Of a stretch of DNA of 64,000 bases, positions 1 to 7,985 are shown piece after piece. Location of the stretch: contig NZ_CP121695.1 in NCBI RefSeq assembly GCF_029761915.1, forward strand, positions 4,679,501 through 4,743,500, in the 5' to 3' direction. Numbering within the stretch: the first letter of the stretch is position 1; every line of letters starts with the position of its first letter. Both the position numbers and the translations under genes were made by a program. The notes under the pieces were generated by a model that ran no database searches, had not been told where the DNA came from, and saw only the letters and a program-made list of their open reading frames with translations. The DNA comes from Bradyrhizobium sp. CB1650 (GTDB lineage: Bacteria > Pseudomonadota > Alphaproteobacteria > Rhizobiales > Xanthobacteraceae).

Positions 1-1
1 T

Positions 2-817
2 GGAATCGACTTCCGCGGCGGCACGCTGCTCGAGGTGCAGGTCAAGTCCGGCACCGCCGACATCGCGGCGATGCGCACCACGCTCGATGCCTTGCGTCTC
101 GGCGAAGTCCAGTTGCAGCAGTTCGGCGGCCCCGAGAACGTCCTGATCCGCGTCGCCGAGCAGCCGGGCGGTGACGCTGCCCAGCAGGAGGCGGTACAGA
201 AGGTCCGCGGCGCGCTCGGCGATTCCGTCGAATACCGCCGCGTCGAGGTGGTGGGACCGCGTGTCTCCGGCGAGCTGCTGGCCTTCGGCATGCTCGGCCT
301 GATGCTCGCGATCGTCGCGATCCTGATCTATCTCTGGTTCCGCTTCGAATGGCAGTTCGCGTTGGGCGCCATGATCGCCAACGTGCACGACATCGTGCTG
401 ACGATCGGCTTCATGTCGATCAGCCAGGTCGATTTCGATCTGACCAGCATCGCCGCGCTTCTGACCATTCTCGGCTATTCGCTGAACGATACCGTCGTCA
501 TCTACGACCGTATCCGTGAAATGCTGCGGCGCTACAAGAAGATGCCGATGCCGCAGCTCCTCAACGAGTCCATCAACTCGACGCTGTCGCGCTCGATCAT
601 CACGCACGTCACGGTGACGCTGGCGCTGCTCGCGCTGCTCCTGTTCGGCGGCCATGCCATCCACAGTTTCACCGCGGTGATGATGTTCGGCGTGGTTCTG
701 GTCGGCACCTACACCTCGATCTTCATCGCGGCGCCGATCCTGATCTATCTCGGCGTCGGTACGCACCGCGAGGATGCTGCGGATACGGCTGCGCCGGCGA
801 AGAAAAATCGGCCATGA
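2..817 (+). CDS. secF: Protein translocase subunit SecF (5' end outside window)
   Basis: SecF is the partner of SecD in the inner-membrane complex that uses the proton-motive force to help preproteins leave the SecYEG channel. The visible 271 codons open in the conserved periplasmic motif GIDFRGG, so the true start lies before the window. A periplasmic domain of about 80 residues is followed by the SecD/SecF transmembrane domain, with the signature GYSLNDTVVIYDRIRE after the third hydrophobic segment and two more helices before a short charged tail. secD would normally lie just upstream. The downstream genes follow on the same strand after a hairpin. The family call is secure; only the N-terminal 40-60 residues are missing. 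Confidence 0.97.
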   Translation, partial: GIDFRGGTLLEVQVKSGTADIAAMRTTLDALRLGEVQLQQFGGPENVLIRVAEQPGGDAAQQEAVQKVRGALGDSVEYRRVEVVGPRVSGELLAFGMLGLMLAIVAILIYLWFRFEWQFALGAMIANVHDIVLTIGFMSISQVDFDLTSIAALLTILGYSLNDTVVIYDRIREMLRRYKKMPMPQLLNESINSTLSRSIITHVTVTLALLALLLFGGHAIHSFTAVMMFGVVLVGTYTSIFIAAPILIYLGVGTHREDAADTAAPAKKNRP

Positions 818-828
818 TCCGAACCGCG

Positions 829-854
829 TGCCCTCGCTCGAGTTTGCGAGGGCA
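829..854 (+). terminator. Hairpin between secF and the Mth938-like gene
   Basis: A perfect 9-bp inverted repeat (TGCCCTCGC / GCGAGGGCA) with an 8-nt loop lies in the 60-bp gap after secF. No U-run follows, so it may be an mRNA-stabilising 3' hairpin or a weak terminator. Confidence 0.4.
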
Positions 855-877
855 GTAGGCCAACTCGGACGAAGCGC

Positions 878-1261
878 ATGACCGGCGATCCCAATGCTCC
901 GCACTTCCCGCGCTCGGCGCCGATCGAGGCCTATGGCAAGGGCGGGTTCGCCTTTGCGGGAATGTCGCATCGGGGTTCGCTGCTGTGCCTGCCCGACGCG
1001 ATCTGGGCGTGGGAGGTGACGGATCCCGCAAGGATCGACCGGTATTCGTTGGACCGGGTGTTCGCGGCCGCCAACGGCATCGACACGCTGTTGATCGGAA
1101 CTGGAACCGGCCTCTGGCTGCCACCGCCGGAGCTGCGCCAGGCGCTGAAGGCGGTGAGGGTGGTGCTGGATACGATGCAGACCGGGCCTGCCGTGCGCAC
1201 CTACAACATCATGATCGGCGAACGGCGGCGTGTCGCGGCCGCCTTGATCGCCGTGCCATGA
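878..1261 (+). CDS. Mth938-like (NDUFAF3 family) protein
   Basis: This 127-residue protein has the Mth938/NDUFAF3 fold signature: an N-terminal strand region (PIEAYGKGGFAFAG), a central DTLLIGTGTG turn and a C-terminal segment ending VRTYNIMIGERRRVAAALI. The mitochondrial homologue NDUFAF3 is an assembly factor for respiratory complex I; the bacterial role is not settled. The stop codon overlaps the start of the next gene in an ATGA arrangement, which implies translational coupling. Its position just behind secF and in front of a squalene/phytoene-synthase-like gene suggests an inner-membrane assembly function. The start is the only ATG that keeps the full domain, with a weak ribosome-binding site. 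Confidence 0.88.
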   Translation: MTGDPNAPHFPRSAPIEAYGKGGFAFAGMSHRGSLLCLPDAIWAWEVTDPARIDRYSLDRVFAAANGIDTLLIGTGTGLWLPPPELRQALKAVRVVLDTMQTGPAVRTYNIMIGERRRVAAALIAVP

Positions 1262-2121
1262 GCGGCACTGCGCCTCCTGCCGATGCCGCTGCCTTCTGCG
1301 CCGATCTGGTGCGCAGCCACGACTTTCCGCGCTATGTCGCAAGCCTGTTCGTACCCGCCGCCGAGCGCCGCGCGCTGCTCGCGCTCTACGCTTTCAACGT
1401 CGAGATCGTCCGCGTACGCGATCAGGTGAGCCAGCCCTTGCCCGGCGAAATCCGCCTGCAATGGTGGACCGACATGCTCGCGGGCCATGCCCATGGCAGC
1501 GCCGAGGGCAATCCGGTGGCGGCCGAGCTCCTGCGCGCGATGCTCGATTTCGATCTGCCGGTCGAACCGTTGTCCCTGCTCGTCGACGAGCACCAGTTCG
1601 ATCTCTACAACGATCCGATGCCGACCATGGCGGCCCTGGAAGGCTATCTGGATGCGACTTGCTCGGCGCTGTTCGCGCTGGCGGGCCGGATCATGACGCC
1701 GCCCTCGGCGGCGATGGACCACCTCGCACGCCATGCCGGGCTCGCCCAGGGCATCGTGCAGGTCGTCGCCAATCTGCCGCGTGATTCCGCGCGCCGGCAA
1801 TTGTTCCTACCGCAGCAGATTCTCGAGGGCCATGACTGCCGCATGGAGGACGTGTTCGCCGGCCAGCAGATGCCCGGTCTGCGCGCCGTCCTCGATCAGC
1901 TCCTGAACGACGCCGGGCAGCATCTCGCGACCGCCACCTCTCTGTTGGCGGAGGTGCCGCCATGGGCGCGATCGGCATTTCTGCCGCTCGGTCAGGTGCG
2001 CGCCGACCTGAGGCGGCTGGCGCGGGCAGATCGCAATCCCTTCATGCCGGCCCCGTCATCGCGATTGCGCACGCTATGGACGCTCTGGCGGACCTCGCGG
2101 TCGCGTGAATTTACCAAATAG
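1258..2121 (+). CDS. Squalene/phytoene synthase-like protein (NDUFAF6 type)
   Basis: This 287-residue protein belongs to the trans-isoprenyl diphosphate synthase head-to-head family: FPRYVASLFVPAAERRALLALYAFNVE near the N-terminus (given here only as a landmark around residues 22-48) and a helical core with EIRLQWW and a YLDATCSALF segment. The Asp-rich DXXXD motif expected in the first substrate helix of real phytoene or squalene synthases is not visible; the equivalent stretch reads IVRVRDQVSQ. That fits the non-enzymatic NDUFAF6 branch linked to complex I assembly better than carotenoid or hopanoid synthesis. ATGA overlap with the NDUFAF3-like gene supports a joint function. No crt or hpn genes are nearby. 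The function is inferred. Confidence 0.82.
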   Translation: MSGTAPPADAAAFCADLVRSHDFPRYVASLFVPAAERRALLALYAFNVEIVRVRDQVSQPLPGEIRLQWWTDMLAGHAHGSAEGNPVAAELLRAMLDFDLPVEPLSLLVDEHQFDLYNDPMPTMAALEGYLDATCSALFALAGRIMTPPSAAMDHLARHAGLAQGIVQVVANLPRDSARRQLFLPQQILEGHDCRMEDVFAGQQMPGLRAVLDQLLNDAGQHLATATSLLAEVPPWARSAFLPLGQVRADLRRLARADRNPFMPAPSSRLRTLWTLWRTSRSREFTK

Positions 2122-2166
2122 CGGCTCGCATATCGCCTGGACGGGCCAAATGCTCTATGTTGTCCT

Positions 2167-3429
2167 ATGGCTGAGTTGTCCCAAACCGCATCTTCGACGA
2201 CGGTTGATCCGGTCGATCTGACCGGCGTTCCGGTCGTGCCGGCCGATATCCGCGCTGCGGCCGACATTATTCGGGGCGCCATCGTTGAAACGCCCTGCAA
2301 CTACAGCCGGACGCTGAGCAGAATCTGCGGCTGCGACATCTGGCTCAAATTCGAGAACCTCCAGTTCACCTCCTCGTTCAAGGAGCGCGGCGCACTCAAC
2401 CGGCTCACGGCCTTGATGCCTGAGGAGCGCGCGCGCGGCGTGATCGCCATGTCGGCGGGCAACCACGCGCAAGGTGTCGCCTATCACGCCAAGCGGCTCG
2501 GCATTCCCGCCACCATCGTCATGCCGGTCGGCACACCGATGGTGAAGATCGAGAACACCAGGCATCACGGCGCCGAGGTCATCGTGACGGGCGCGACGCT
2601 GGAGGAGGCCGCGGCGTTTGCGCGAAGCCATGGCGAAGCCCGCGGCATGATCTTCGTCCATCCCTATGACGATCCGCTGGTCATCGCGGGGCAGGGCACG
2701 GTCGGGTTGGAAATGCTTCAGGCGGTGCCGGAGCTGGATACGCTGGTCGTTCCGATCGGCGGCGGCGGCCTGATCAGCGGCATCGCCATTGCCGCAAAAT
2801 CGCTGAAGCCCTCATTGCGGATATTGGGTGTCGAGGCCTGGCTCTATCCCTCGATGTACAACGCGATTCACGAGGGCAACCTGCCCGCCCGCGGCGACAC
2901 GCTGGCCGAAGGCATCGCGGTGAAGTCGCCCGGCAAGATCACCACGCAGATCATCCGCCGTCTCGTCGACGACATCGCGCTCGTGAACGAAGCCGAGCTC
3001 GAACGTGCGGTTGCGACCCTGATCTCGATCGAGAAGACGGTGGTTGAGGGTGCCGGCGCCGCAGGCCTTGCCGCGATCATGTCCGATCCATCCCGCTTTG
3101 CCGGCCAGAAGGTTGGCCTGGTCCTCAGCGGCGGCAACATCGACACGCGGCTGATCGCCTCCGTCCTGACCCGCGAGCTCGCACGCGAGGGGCGGTTGAC
3201 CCAGTTGTCGCTCGATATCCCCGACCGGCCGGGCCAACTCGCTGCGGTCGCTGCGCTGCTCGCCGAGGCAGGGGCCAACATCATCGAGGTCTCACATCAG
3301 CGCACGTTCTCCGATCTCCCAGCCAAAGCGACGCTGCTGCAACTGGTCATCGAGACGCGCGACAGCGCGCATCTCGACGAAGTCATGGCCAAACTCAGCG
3401 CGTCTGGCCTGAGCGCTCGCTGCACCTGA
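2167..3429 (+). CDS. ilvA: Threonine ammonia-lyase (threonine dehydratase)
   Basis: This PLP enzyme deaminates L-threonine to 2-oxobutanoate, the first step towards isoleucine. The 420-residue protein has the PLP-binding lysine in SSFKERGA (K72), a SAGNHAQG phosphate-contact loop near residue 98, the Gly-rich PLP loop GGGGLISG near residue 197 and a C-terminal ACT-type domain from about residue 345 (LSLDIPDRPGQLAAVAALL). The single ACT domain is shorter than the two-domain tail of E. coli IlvA, so the degradative/catabolic type cannot be excluded by sequence alone. It is monocistronic on this strand and converges on the next gene with only 15 bp between them. No clear Shine-Dalgarno sequence precedes the chosen ATG. 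Confidence 0.93.
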   Translation: MAELSQTASSTTVDPVDLTGVPVVPADIRAAADIIRGAIVETPCNYSRTLSRICGCDIWLKFENLQFTSSFKERGALNRLTALMPEERARGVIAMSAGNHAQGVAYHAKRLGIPATIVMPVGTPMVKIENTRHHGAEVIVTGATLEEAAAFARSHGEARGMIFVHPYDDPLVIAGQGTVGLEMLQAVPELDTLVVPIGGGGLISGIAIAAKSLKPSLRILGVEAWLYPSMYNAIHEGNLPARGDTLAEGIAVKSPGKITTQIIRRLVDDIALVNEAELERAVATLISIEKTVVEGAGAAGLAAIMSDPSRFAGQKVGLVLSGGNIDTRLIASVLTRELAREGRLTQLSLDIPDRPGQLAAVAALLAEAGANIIEVSHQRTFSDLPAKATLLQLVIETRDSAHLDEVMAKLSASGLSARCT

Positions 3430-3444
3430 GCGGCGCGACAGACG

Positions 3445-4623
3445 TTATCGCCGCGTCAAGCCCGCCAGATGCTCGATCAATCGATCGACCTCGGCTTCCG
3501 TATTGTAGTAATGCGGGGATGCGCGCACGACTGGCGGTAGCGAACGCGCTTCGGCGTCGATGCGGGTGCTCGAAGGACTCGAAACTCCGATCGTAATGCC
3601 GGCCGCAGCGGCGCTGCTGACAATGGTTTCGGCCCCATATCCCTCCATCGTGAAGCTGACGATGGCACCTGGAGCGCGTCCAAGGTCACGAATTCTGATG
3701 CCGGAAATGGACGCGAGGCTGCTCCGAAGGCGGCTCGCGAGCATGCGGCAACGCTGCTCGATAGGGCCGATTCCGATATCCAAGGCGTAGTCGATGGCGG
3801 CGCCCAGTCCGAGGCGGGCTGCGTAGTTGTTCTCCCAGGTCTCGAAACGACGCGCGTCGTCGCGGAGCCGATATGCCTCTCGGGAAATCCAGGGAGCCGC
3901 GAAGTGATCGATCATCGGTGGTTCGAGCTGTTGCAGCATCGCTCGGCGGACGTAGAGAAAGCCGGTACCCCGCGGACCGCGCAGGAACTTGCGTCCGGTC
4001 GCGGACAACATGTCACAGCCGATTGCTTCGACGTCGACCGCCATCTGGCCGACCGCCTGGCAGGCATCGAGCAGATACGGAATGCCGCGCGCCCGTGCGA
4101 TCCTGCCGACGGCGGCCGCGGGATTGACAAGCCCGCCATTGGTCGGAACCCACGTGATCGCGATGAGCTTCACGCGCTCATCGACCATGCGCTCGAGCGC
4201 GTCGATGTCGAGCTCACCGCTGGCATCGCTCGGTACGACCTCGATCGTCGCGTCGGTTCTCTTCGCGACTTGAAGAAAGGCGACATAATTCGCGGCGTAC
4301 TCCGCCTCGGCGGTCAGGATCCGATCACCATGGCGGAATTGGAGGGCGTAGAATGCCATTTGCCAGGCAACCGTCGCGTTTTCGGTGAGAGCGATTTCGT
4401 CAGGAGCGGCATTCAGCAGACGGGCCACCGAGCCATAGACTGATTCAAGCGGACCCGACTCTCGATCGGCTGCGGCGTATCCTCCGATCTCGCTCTCCAG
4501 ATCGATATGCTGCTTCATGGCCTCGACGACCGGAGCAGGCATGAGCGCCGCGCCGGCATTATGCAGGTATGCCAGCCGGCGGGCCGCTGGCGTGTCGGCA
4601 CGTATCCGGTCGATGTCAATCAT
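3445..4623 (-). CDS. Class V (cysteine desulfurase/epimerase-like) PLP-dependent aminotransferase
   Basis: This is a fold-type I PLP enzyme of the aminotransferase class V family, 392 residues long. Visible landmarks are the cofactor-binding ENATVAWQ segment, the Asp-containing YLLDACQAVGQ motif and the PLP-lysine motif ATGRKFLRGPRGTGF near the middle. It resembles isopenicillin N epimerase- and egtE/selenocysteine-lyase-like proteins rather than housekeeping IscS; the substrate is not predictable. The start is placed at 4623 because a strong GGAGG lies 5 nt upstream of this ATG; an upstream in-frame extension to 4683 lacks such a site. No sulfur-carrier or iron-sulfur genes flank it. Confidence 0.85.
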   Translation of the reverse strand: MIDIDRIRADTPAARRLAYLHNAGAALMPAPVVEAMKQHIDLESEIGGYAAADRESGPLESVYGSVARLLNAAPDEIALTENATVAWQMAFYALQFRHGDRILTAEAEYAANYVAFLQVAKRTDATIEVVPSDASGELDIDALERMVDERVKLIAITWVPTNGGLVNPAAAVGRIARARGIPYLLDACQAVGQMAVDVEAIGCDMLSATGRKFLRGPRGTGFLYVRRAMLQQLEPPMIDHFAAPWISREAYRLRDDARRFETWENNYAARLGLGAAIDYALDIGIGPIEQRCRMLASRLRSSLASISGIRIRDLGRAPGAIVSFTMEGYGAETIVSSAAAAGITIGVSSPSSTRIDAEARSLPPVVRASPHYYNTEAEVDRLIEHLAGLTRR

Positions 4624-4991
4624 TTGCACCTCCACCCTCGCGACTTGGTTACATGAGTTAGATGCGATGACGAGTGTGAGCAAGGATGCGCGTGGCGGAA
4701 TCGTTTGCGTGAAGTGTCGAGCAACATGCTTCTGTATCGCTTCGACGGGCGGCGCTGGTGCTTCCGCTCGGGCTGAAGGTCAAAGATTTGCCGGAACCCC
4801 GGTAGCGGCCGCAATCTCACAGCAACCGCGGACGTTCGAAGCCGAGGCACGAGCGTCCGCGTCTGTTCTCAAGGCAGGCACGCACCTGCGGCAAGTTGGC
4901 CACCCATGGTGACAGTCAGGCGAACAAGATTCTAAACTGGCGCACGCTTGGGGAATGGGTGCGATTTGGCTTGGAACTGAAAGGACTCGCG
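4624..4991. other. Divergent intergenic region
   Basis: This 368-bp gap separates the class V aminotransferase (leftward) from the VOC protein (rightward) and must hold both promoters. Open frames that cross it lack ribosome-binding sites and plausible composition. I see no repeat or hairpin worth naming. Confidence 0.5.
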
Positions 4992-5465
4992 ATGGCGAAG
5001 AACACGATCTGCCTCTGGTATGATAAGGACGCCGAAGCTGCTGCCCGCTTCTATGCCGAGACGTTTCCCGACAGCGCCGTGCAAGCCGTCCACCGCGCTC
5101 CCAGCGACTATCCATCCGGCAAGGCGGGCGACGTGCTGACGGTTGAGTTCACCGTTGCCGGCGTCGCTTGTCTCGGGCTCAATGGCGGCCCTATGTTCAA
5201 GCACAACGAGGCTTTCTCGTTCCAGATCGCCACCGACGATCAGGACGAGACCGACCGCTACTGGAACGCCATCATAGGCAATGGCGGGCAAGAGAGCGCA
5301 TGCGGCTGGTGCAAGGACAAATGGGGCATTTCCTGGCAGATCACGCCGCGCGTTCTCACCGAGGCGCTGGCGGCCGGCGGTGCCGAAGCAAAGCGCGCCT
5401 TCGAAGCGATGATGGGCATGACGAAGATCGATGTCGCCGCAATCAAGGCGGCGCGCCGCGGCTGA
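4992..5465 (+). CDS. VOC family (PhnB/3-demethylubiquinone methyltransferase-like) protein
   Basis: This 157-residue protein has the paired beta-alpha-beta-beta-beta units of the vicinal oxygen chelate superfamily. It opens with NTICLWYDKDAEAAARFY, typical of the PhnB-like branch often mislabelled 3-demethylubiquinone-9 methyltransferase, and has the conserved GLNGGPMFKHNEAFSF and CGWCKDKWGISWQ segments. Such proteins are small soluble dimers of unknown substrate; no methyltransferase motif is present. The start at 4992 is preceded by AAGGA; a longer frame from 4896 adds a poorly conserved stretch. It stands alone between a divergent and a convergent neighbour. Confidence 0.88.
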   Translation: MAKNTICLWYDKDAEAAARFYAETFPDSAVQAVHRAPSDYPSGKAGDVLTVEFTVAGVACLGLNGGPMFKHNEAFSFQIATDDQDETDRYWNAIIGNGGQESACGWCKDKWGISWQITPRVLTEALAAGGAEAKRAFEAMMGMTKIDVAAIKAARRG

Positions 5466-5528
5466 CGTCGCCGGCGCTTTGTCCGCCACCCCGATAGAGA
5501 CGGCGCGCTAGCGATCGAGCGTGCCGTC

Positions 5529-7088
5529 TTACCACCAGCCCCGCTGCATGGGTTGCATTGGTTGATAGTACTGGCCGCCGCGGCGCCGCGGATAGCTGGT
5601 GCCGGGTTGCTGGTCATAGCTGCGCTGCTGGAAGAAGAAACCGAAGCCGTCGTCGTCGCCCCAGCCGCCGTCGCGGCTCGCAATCATATCGGTTGTCGGC
5701 TTGCGCGTGATGAAGCCGCCCTGGGGCTGGTTGCTCAGCACCGCGACGAACTCGGTGCGATAGTTGGTCTCTTTGCTCAGCGGCTCGTCCGAGATGATAA
5801 TCGACGATCGCGGCACAGCGGTCGGCGCGATGCGATCGAGTACCTCCTGCGGAATGGTGATCCGGTCGAGCGCATCCTTGGCGTTGTCGCCGTCGTCGAT
5901 CGTAACCACGCTCCAGCGCAGGCCCGTATCGCTCTTCGCCATCGCCGTGAACACATGCGTGCCGATCGGCAGATCGGGGTTACGGATCGTGACCGGAACC
6001 TCGATGCTCGTGTCGAACACCTCGCCGCCGCCGTCCGGCGCCGGCTTGTGCGTGTTCCGTCGTACGTAAAGCTTCTGCGTCGCCCGGCTGACGTAGACCG
6101 AGACCGGCTCGAGCGCGAGCTTTGCCTCGGTCGCCGCCTTGACGGCGTCGGCCTTCTTCGCCGCCGCCGCTTTGGCGGCGTCCTTTGTGGCTGCGGCGGC
6201 ATCGCGCTTCGGCTGCGCGTCGGTCTTGGCGGCGTCGAGTTGCGTCGCGGCATCCGCGGCCTTGGCCGCGGCCTTCTGCTTCAACTCCTCGGCCCGAGTC
6301 CTGGCCTGATCCGTCTTTGCAGCGGCGAGCGCCTTGTCGGCATAGGCAAGTTCGGCGTCGGCTCGAACCTTGAGCCGTTCCAGATTGCGCAAGGTCGCCG
6401 GGAGCGAGGCGGCCTCGCGTGCCGCCGCTGCGGCAGCCTTCTTCGTCTCGTCGGCTGCCCGGGTAGCTTCCTCGGCCTCGCGAGAGAGCTTGTCGGCACG
6501 CGCCGGGACCGCCGCAATCGCCTGCTTGTTCGGCACGAACAGCGCCGGGTGGGAGAAGTCGACCGGGGTCGCGTCGTTCGGCGAGATGATCACCCGCATC
6601 CCGATGTTCGTCTTGTCGAACAGATTCTCCGCAAAGCCAAAGGGCATCCGCACGCAACCGTGCGAGGCCGCGTAGCCGGGCAGCGGCCCGCCATGCAGCG
6701 CAATTCCGTTCCAGGTGATGCGCTGCATGTTCGGCATCCAGGCATCGTCATACATGGTCGAGTGGTGGTCCTTGTCCTTCTCGATGACGGCGAAGACGCC
6801 GGCCGGCGTCTCGCGTCCCGTCGTGCCAGTTGACACCGGCGCACGCAGGATCCAACCGTCGGCATCATAGAAGGTGACCTTCTGGCTCTGGATCGACACG
6901 ATCGCCATGATCGGCTCGCCAGCCTCGCGCGGCGCGGTCGCCTCGACGGCGGCCGCGGGGCGTACCTGCTTGGCCGCGGCACTTGCGGTCAGCGCGGTCA
7001 GTGCAGTCATCGCCGCGAGCGTGACGATACCGGGAGGCCCCCAGCGCCGCATCGCCGTGGTGGATTGGGTCGTCAACCGATCTGCCAT
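5529..7088 (-). CDS. L,D-transpeptidase (YkuD) with long Ala/Lys-rich linker and C-terminal YkuD-like repeat
   Basis: This 519-residue exported protein should cross-link peptidoglycan peptides or attach proteins to the wall. An N-terminal hydrophobic segment (about residues 20-40) looks like a signal anchor. The catalytic YkuD domain spans about residues 60-175, with H132 in ALHGG and the SHGCVR motif (H143, C145). It is followed by a predicted coiled coil very rich in Ala, Lys, Asp and Glu (about 195-325). A second region (about 328-450) repeats the beta-strand pattern of YkuD (VSVYVSRATQKLYVRR, then PVTIRNPDLPIGTHVF) but has no catalytic Cys. The tail is rich in Gln, Pro, Tyr and Arg. Confidence 0.9.
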   Translation of the reverse strand: MADRLTTQSTTAMRRWGPPGIVTLAAMTALTALTASAAAKQVRPAAAVEATAPREAGEPIMAIVSIQSQKVTFYDADGWILRAPVSTGTTGRETPAGVFAVIEKDKDHHSTMYDDAWMPNMQRITWNGIALHGGPLPGYAASHGCVRMPFGFAENLFDKTNIGMRVIISPNDATPVDFSHPALFVPNKQAIAAVPARADKLSREAEEATRAADETKKAAAAAAREAASLPATLRNLERLKVRADAELAYADKALAAAKTDQARTRAEELKQKAAAKAADAATQLDAAKTDAQPKRDAAAATKDAAKAAAAKKADAVKAATEAKLALEPVSVYVSRATQKLYVRRNTHKPAPDGGGEVFDTSIEVPVTIRNPDLPIGTHVFTAMAKSDTGLRWSVVTIDDGDNAKDALDRITIPQEVLDRIAPTAVPRSSIIISDEPLSKETNYRTEFVAVLSNQPQGGFITRKPTTDMIASRDGGWGDDDGFGFFFQQRSYDQQPGTSYPRRRGGQYYQPMQPMQRGWW

Positions 7089-7333
7089 GCCATGCCTCGA
7101 AATGCCTGTCCGCGCTTGCGTCGATCAAGTGTCAGATTGCGATACTCGGATTAACGAACCGCCGCCATCAACGCCTTCTATTCGCTTCTGAGGACATTCC
7201 GGTGGCGAATCCCTCATATATGACCGCCTGCATCGGAGAAAGGGTGGCTCATGGCCGGGATTGGCCTGAAGCCGACGGTCGATTTGCCGCAGGCGGCCTT
7301 TTCCCGCCTTGCAGTGCAGCAGCCGGTTTCGCC

Positions 7334-7912
7334 TCAGATGCAGAGGCTGAGCAGCTTGATGTGGCAGCCACCCGTTTTGGGCCGGTTTGAGGGAGTGACT
7401 TCGCGCTTCACGACGACGAGGGGTTCCTTGTCCTTCTTGCCCTTGCCCGGCTTCGGCTCGTAATCGCCCGCGATCACCATGGCCCAGTAGGTGCGCTTGC
7501 CGCTCGCGTTGCTGGCGCTCGCGATCCCGACGCGAGAGGCGTTGTGCAGCAGCAGGTTCTTGCGGTGCCCGGAGGAGTCGATCCACTGGCCGAGCGTCTT
7601 CTCGAAACTGTCATAACCATAGGCGATGTTTTCGGCGGCACGGCCCGCACGCGCCGGGGCGACCCGCCTGGTGAATGGGCCGAGGACCTCGTGGCTGAGG
7701 TCATCCTTCGCCGCCATCGCGCGCGCCTGTTCCAGCGCGATGCGGTCGAGGGTTGCGTCGCGCACGACGCGGGCCTCACCATGCTTGAGGCGGAAGCTGG
7801 AGATCAGTTCGGCAGGGGAGTTCGCAGCCATCGCAGGCGCGGCTGCCAGCAGCAGAAGACCGGCGACCATCCCGCCAGCCACACGACGTGTCATCGTCCC
7901 CCAGGTGCCCAT
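7334..7912 (-). CDS. Exported CAP (SCP/PR1-like) domain protein
   Basis: This protein of up to 192 residues starts with a signal peptide (RRVAGGMVAGLLLLAAAPAMA) and continues into a CAP domain: SPAELISSFRLKHG, LDRIALEQARAMAAKD, the NIAYGY motif and GHRKNLLLHNASRVGIA, which carries the conserved His-Arg-Asn of the domain. Bacterial CAP proteins are secreted or periplasmic and of mostly unknown activity. The C-terminus holds two cysteines (GGC and SLC) that could form a disulfide. It follows the L,D-transpeptidase on the same strand after 245 bp, but read order is CAP first; a shared envelope role is possible but unproven. Confidence 0.85.
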   Translation of the reverse strand: MGTWGTMTRRVAGGMVAGLLLLAAAPAMAANSPAELISSFRLKHGEARVVRDATLDRIALEQARAMAAKDDLSHEVLGPFTRRVAPARAGRAAENIAYGYDSFEKTLGQWIDSSGHRKNLLLHNASRVGIASASNASGKRTYWAMVIAGDYEPKPGKGKKDKEPLVVVKREVTPSNRPKTGGCHIKLLSLCI

Positions 7913-7985
7913 GCCCTACCAAGCCACCGCGATACCAGCGTCGCTTTTCCATCGGCAATGTGGACGCTTCAAGGCGCGGTCCAGA

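Noticed and set aside
985..1257. A longer N-terminus for the squalene/phytoene synthase-like protein
   Set aside because: It overlaps the NDUFAF3-like gene in another frame; the ATGA junction at 1258 is the natural start.
4896..4991. A longer N-terminus for the VOC protein
   Set aside because: The added residues do not fit the family, and AAGGA before 4992 marks a better start.
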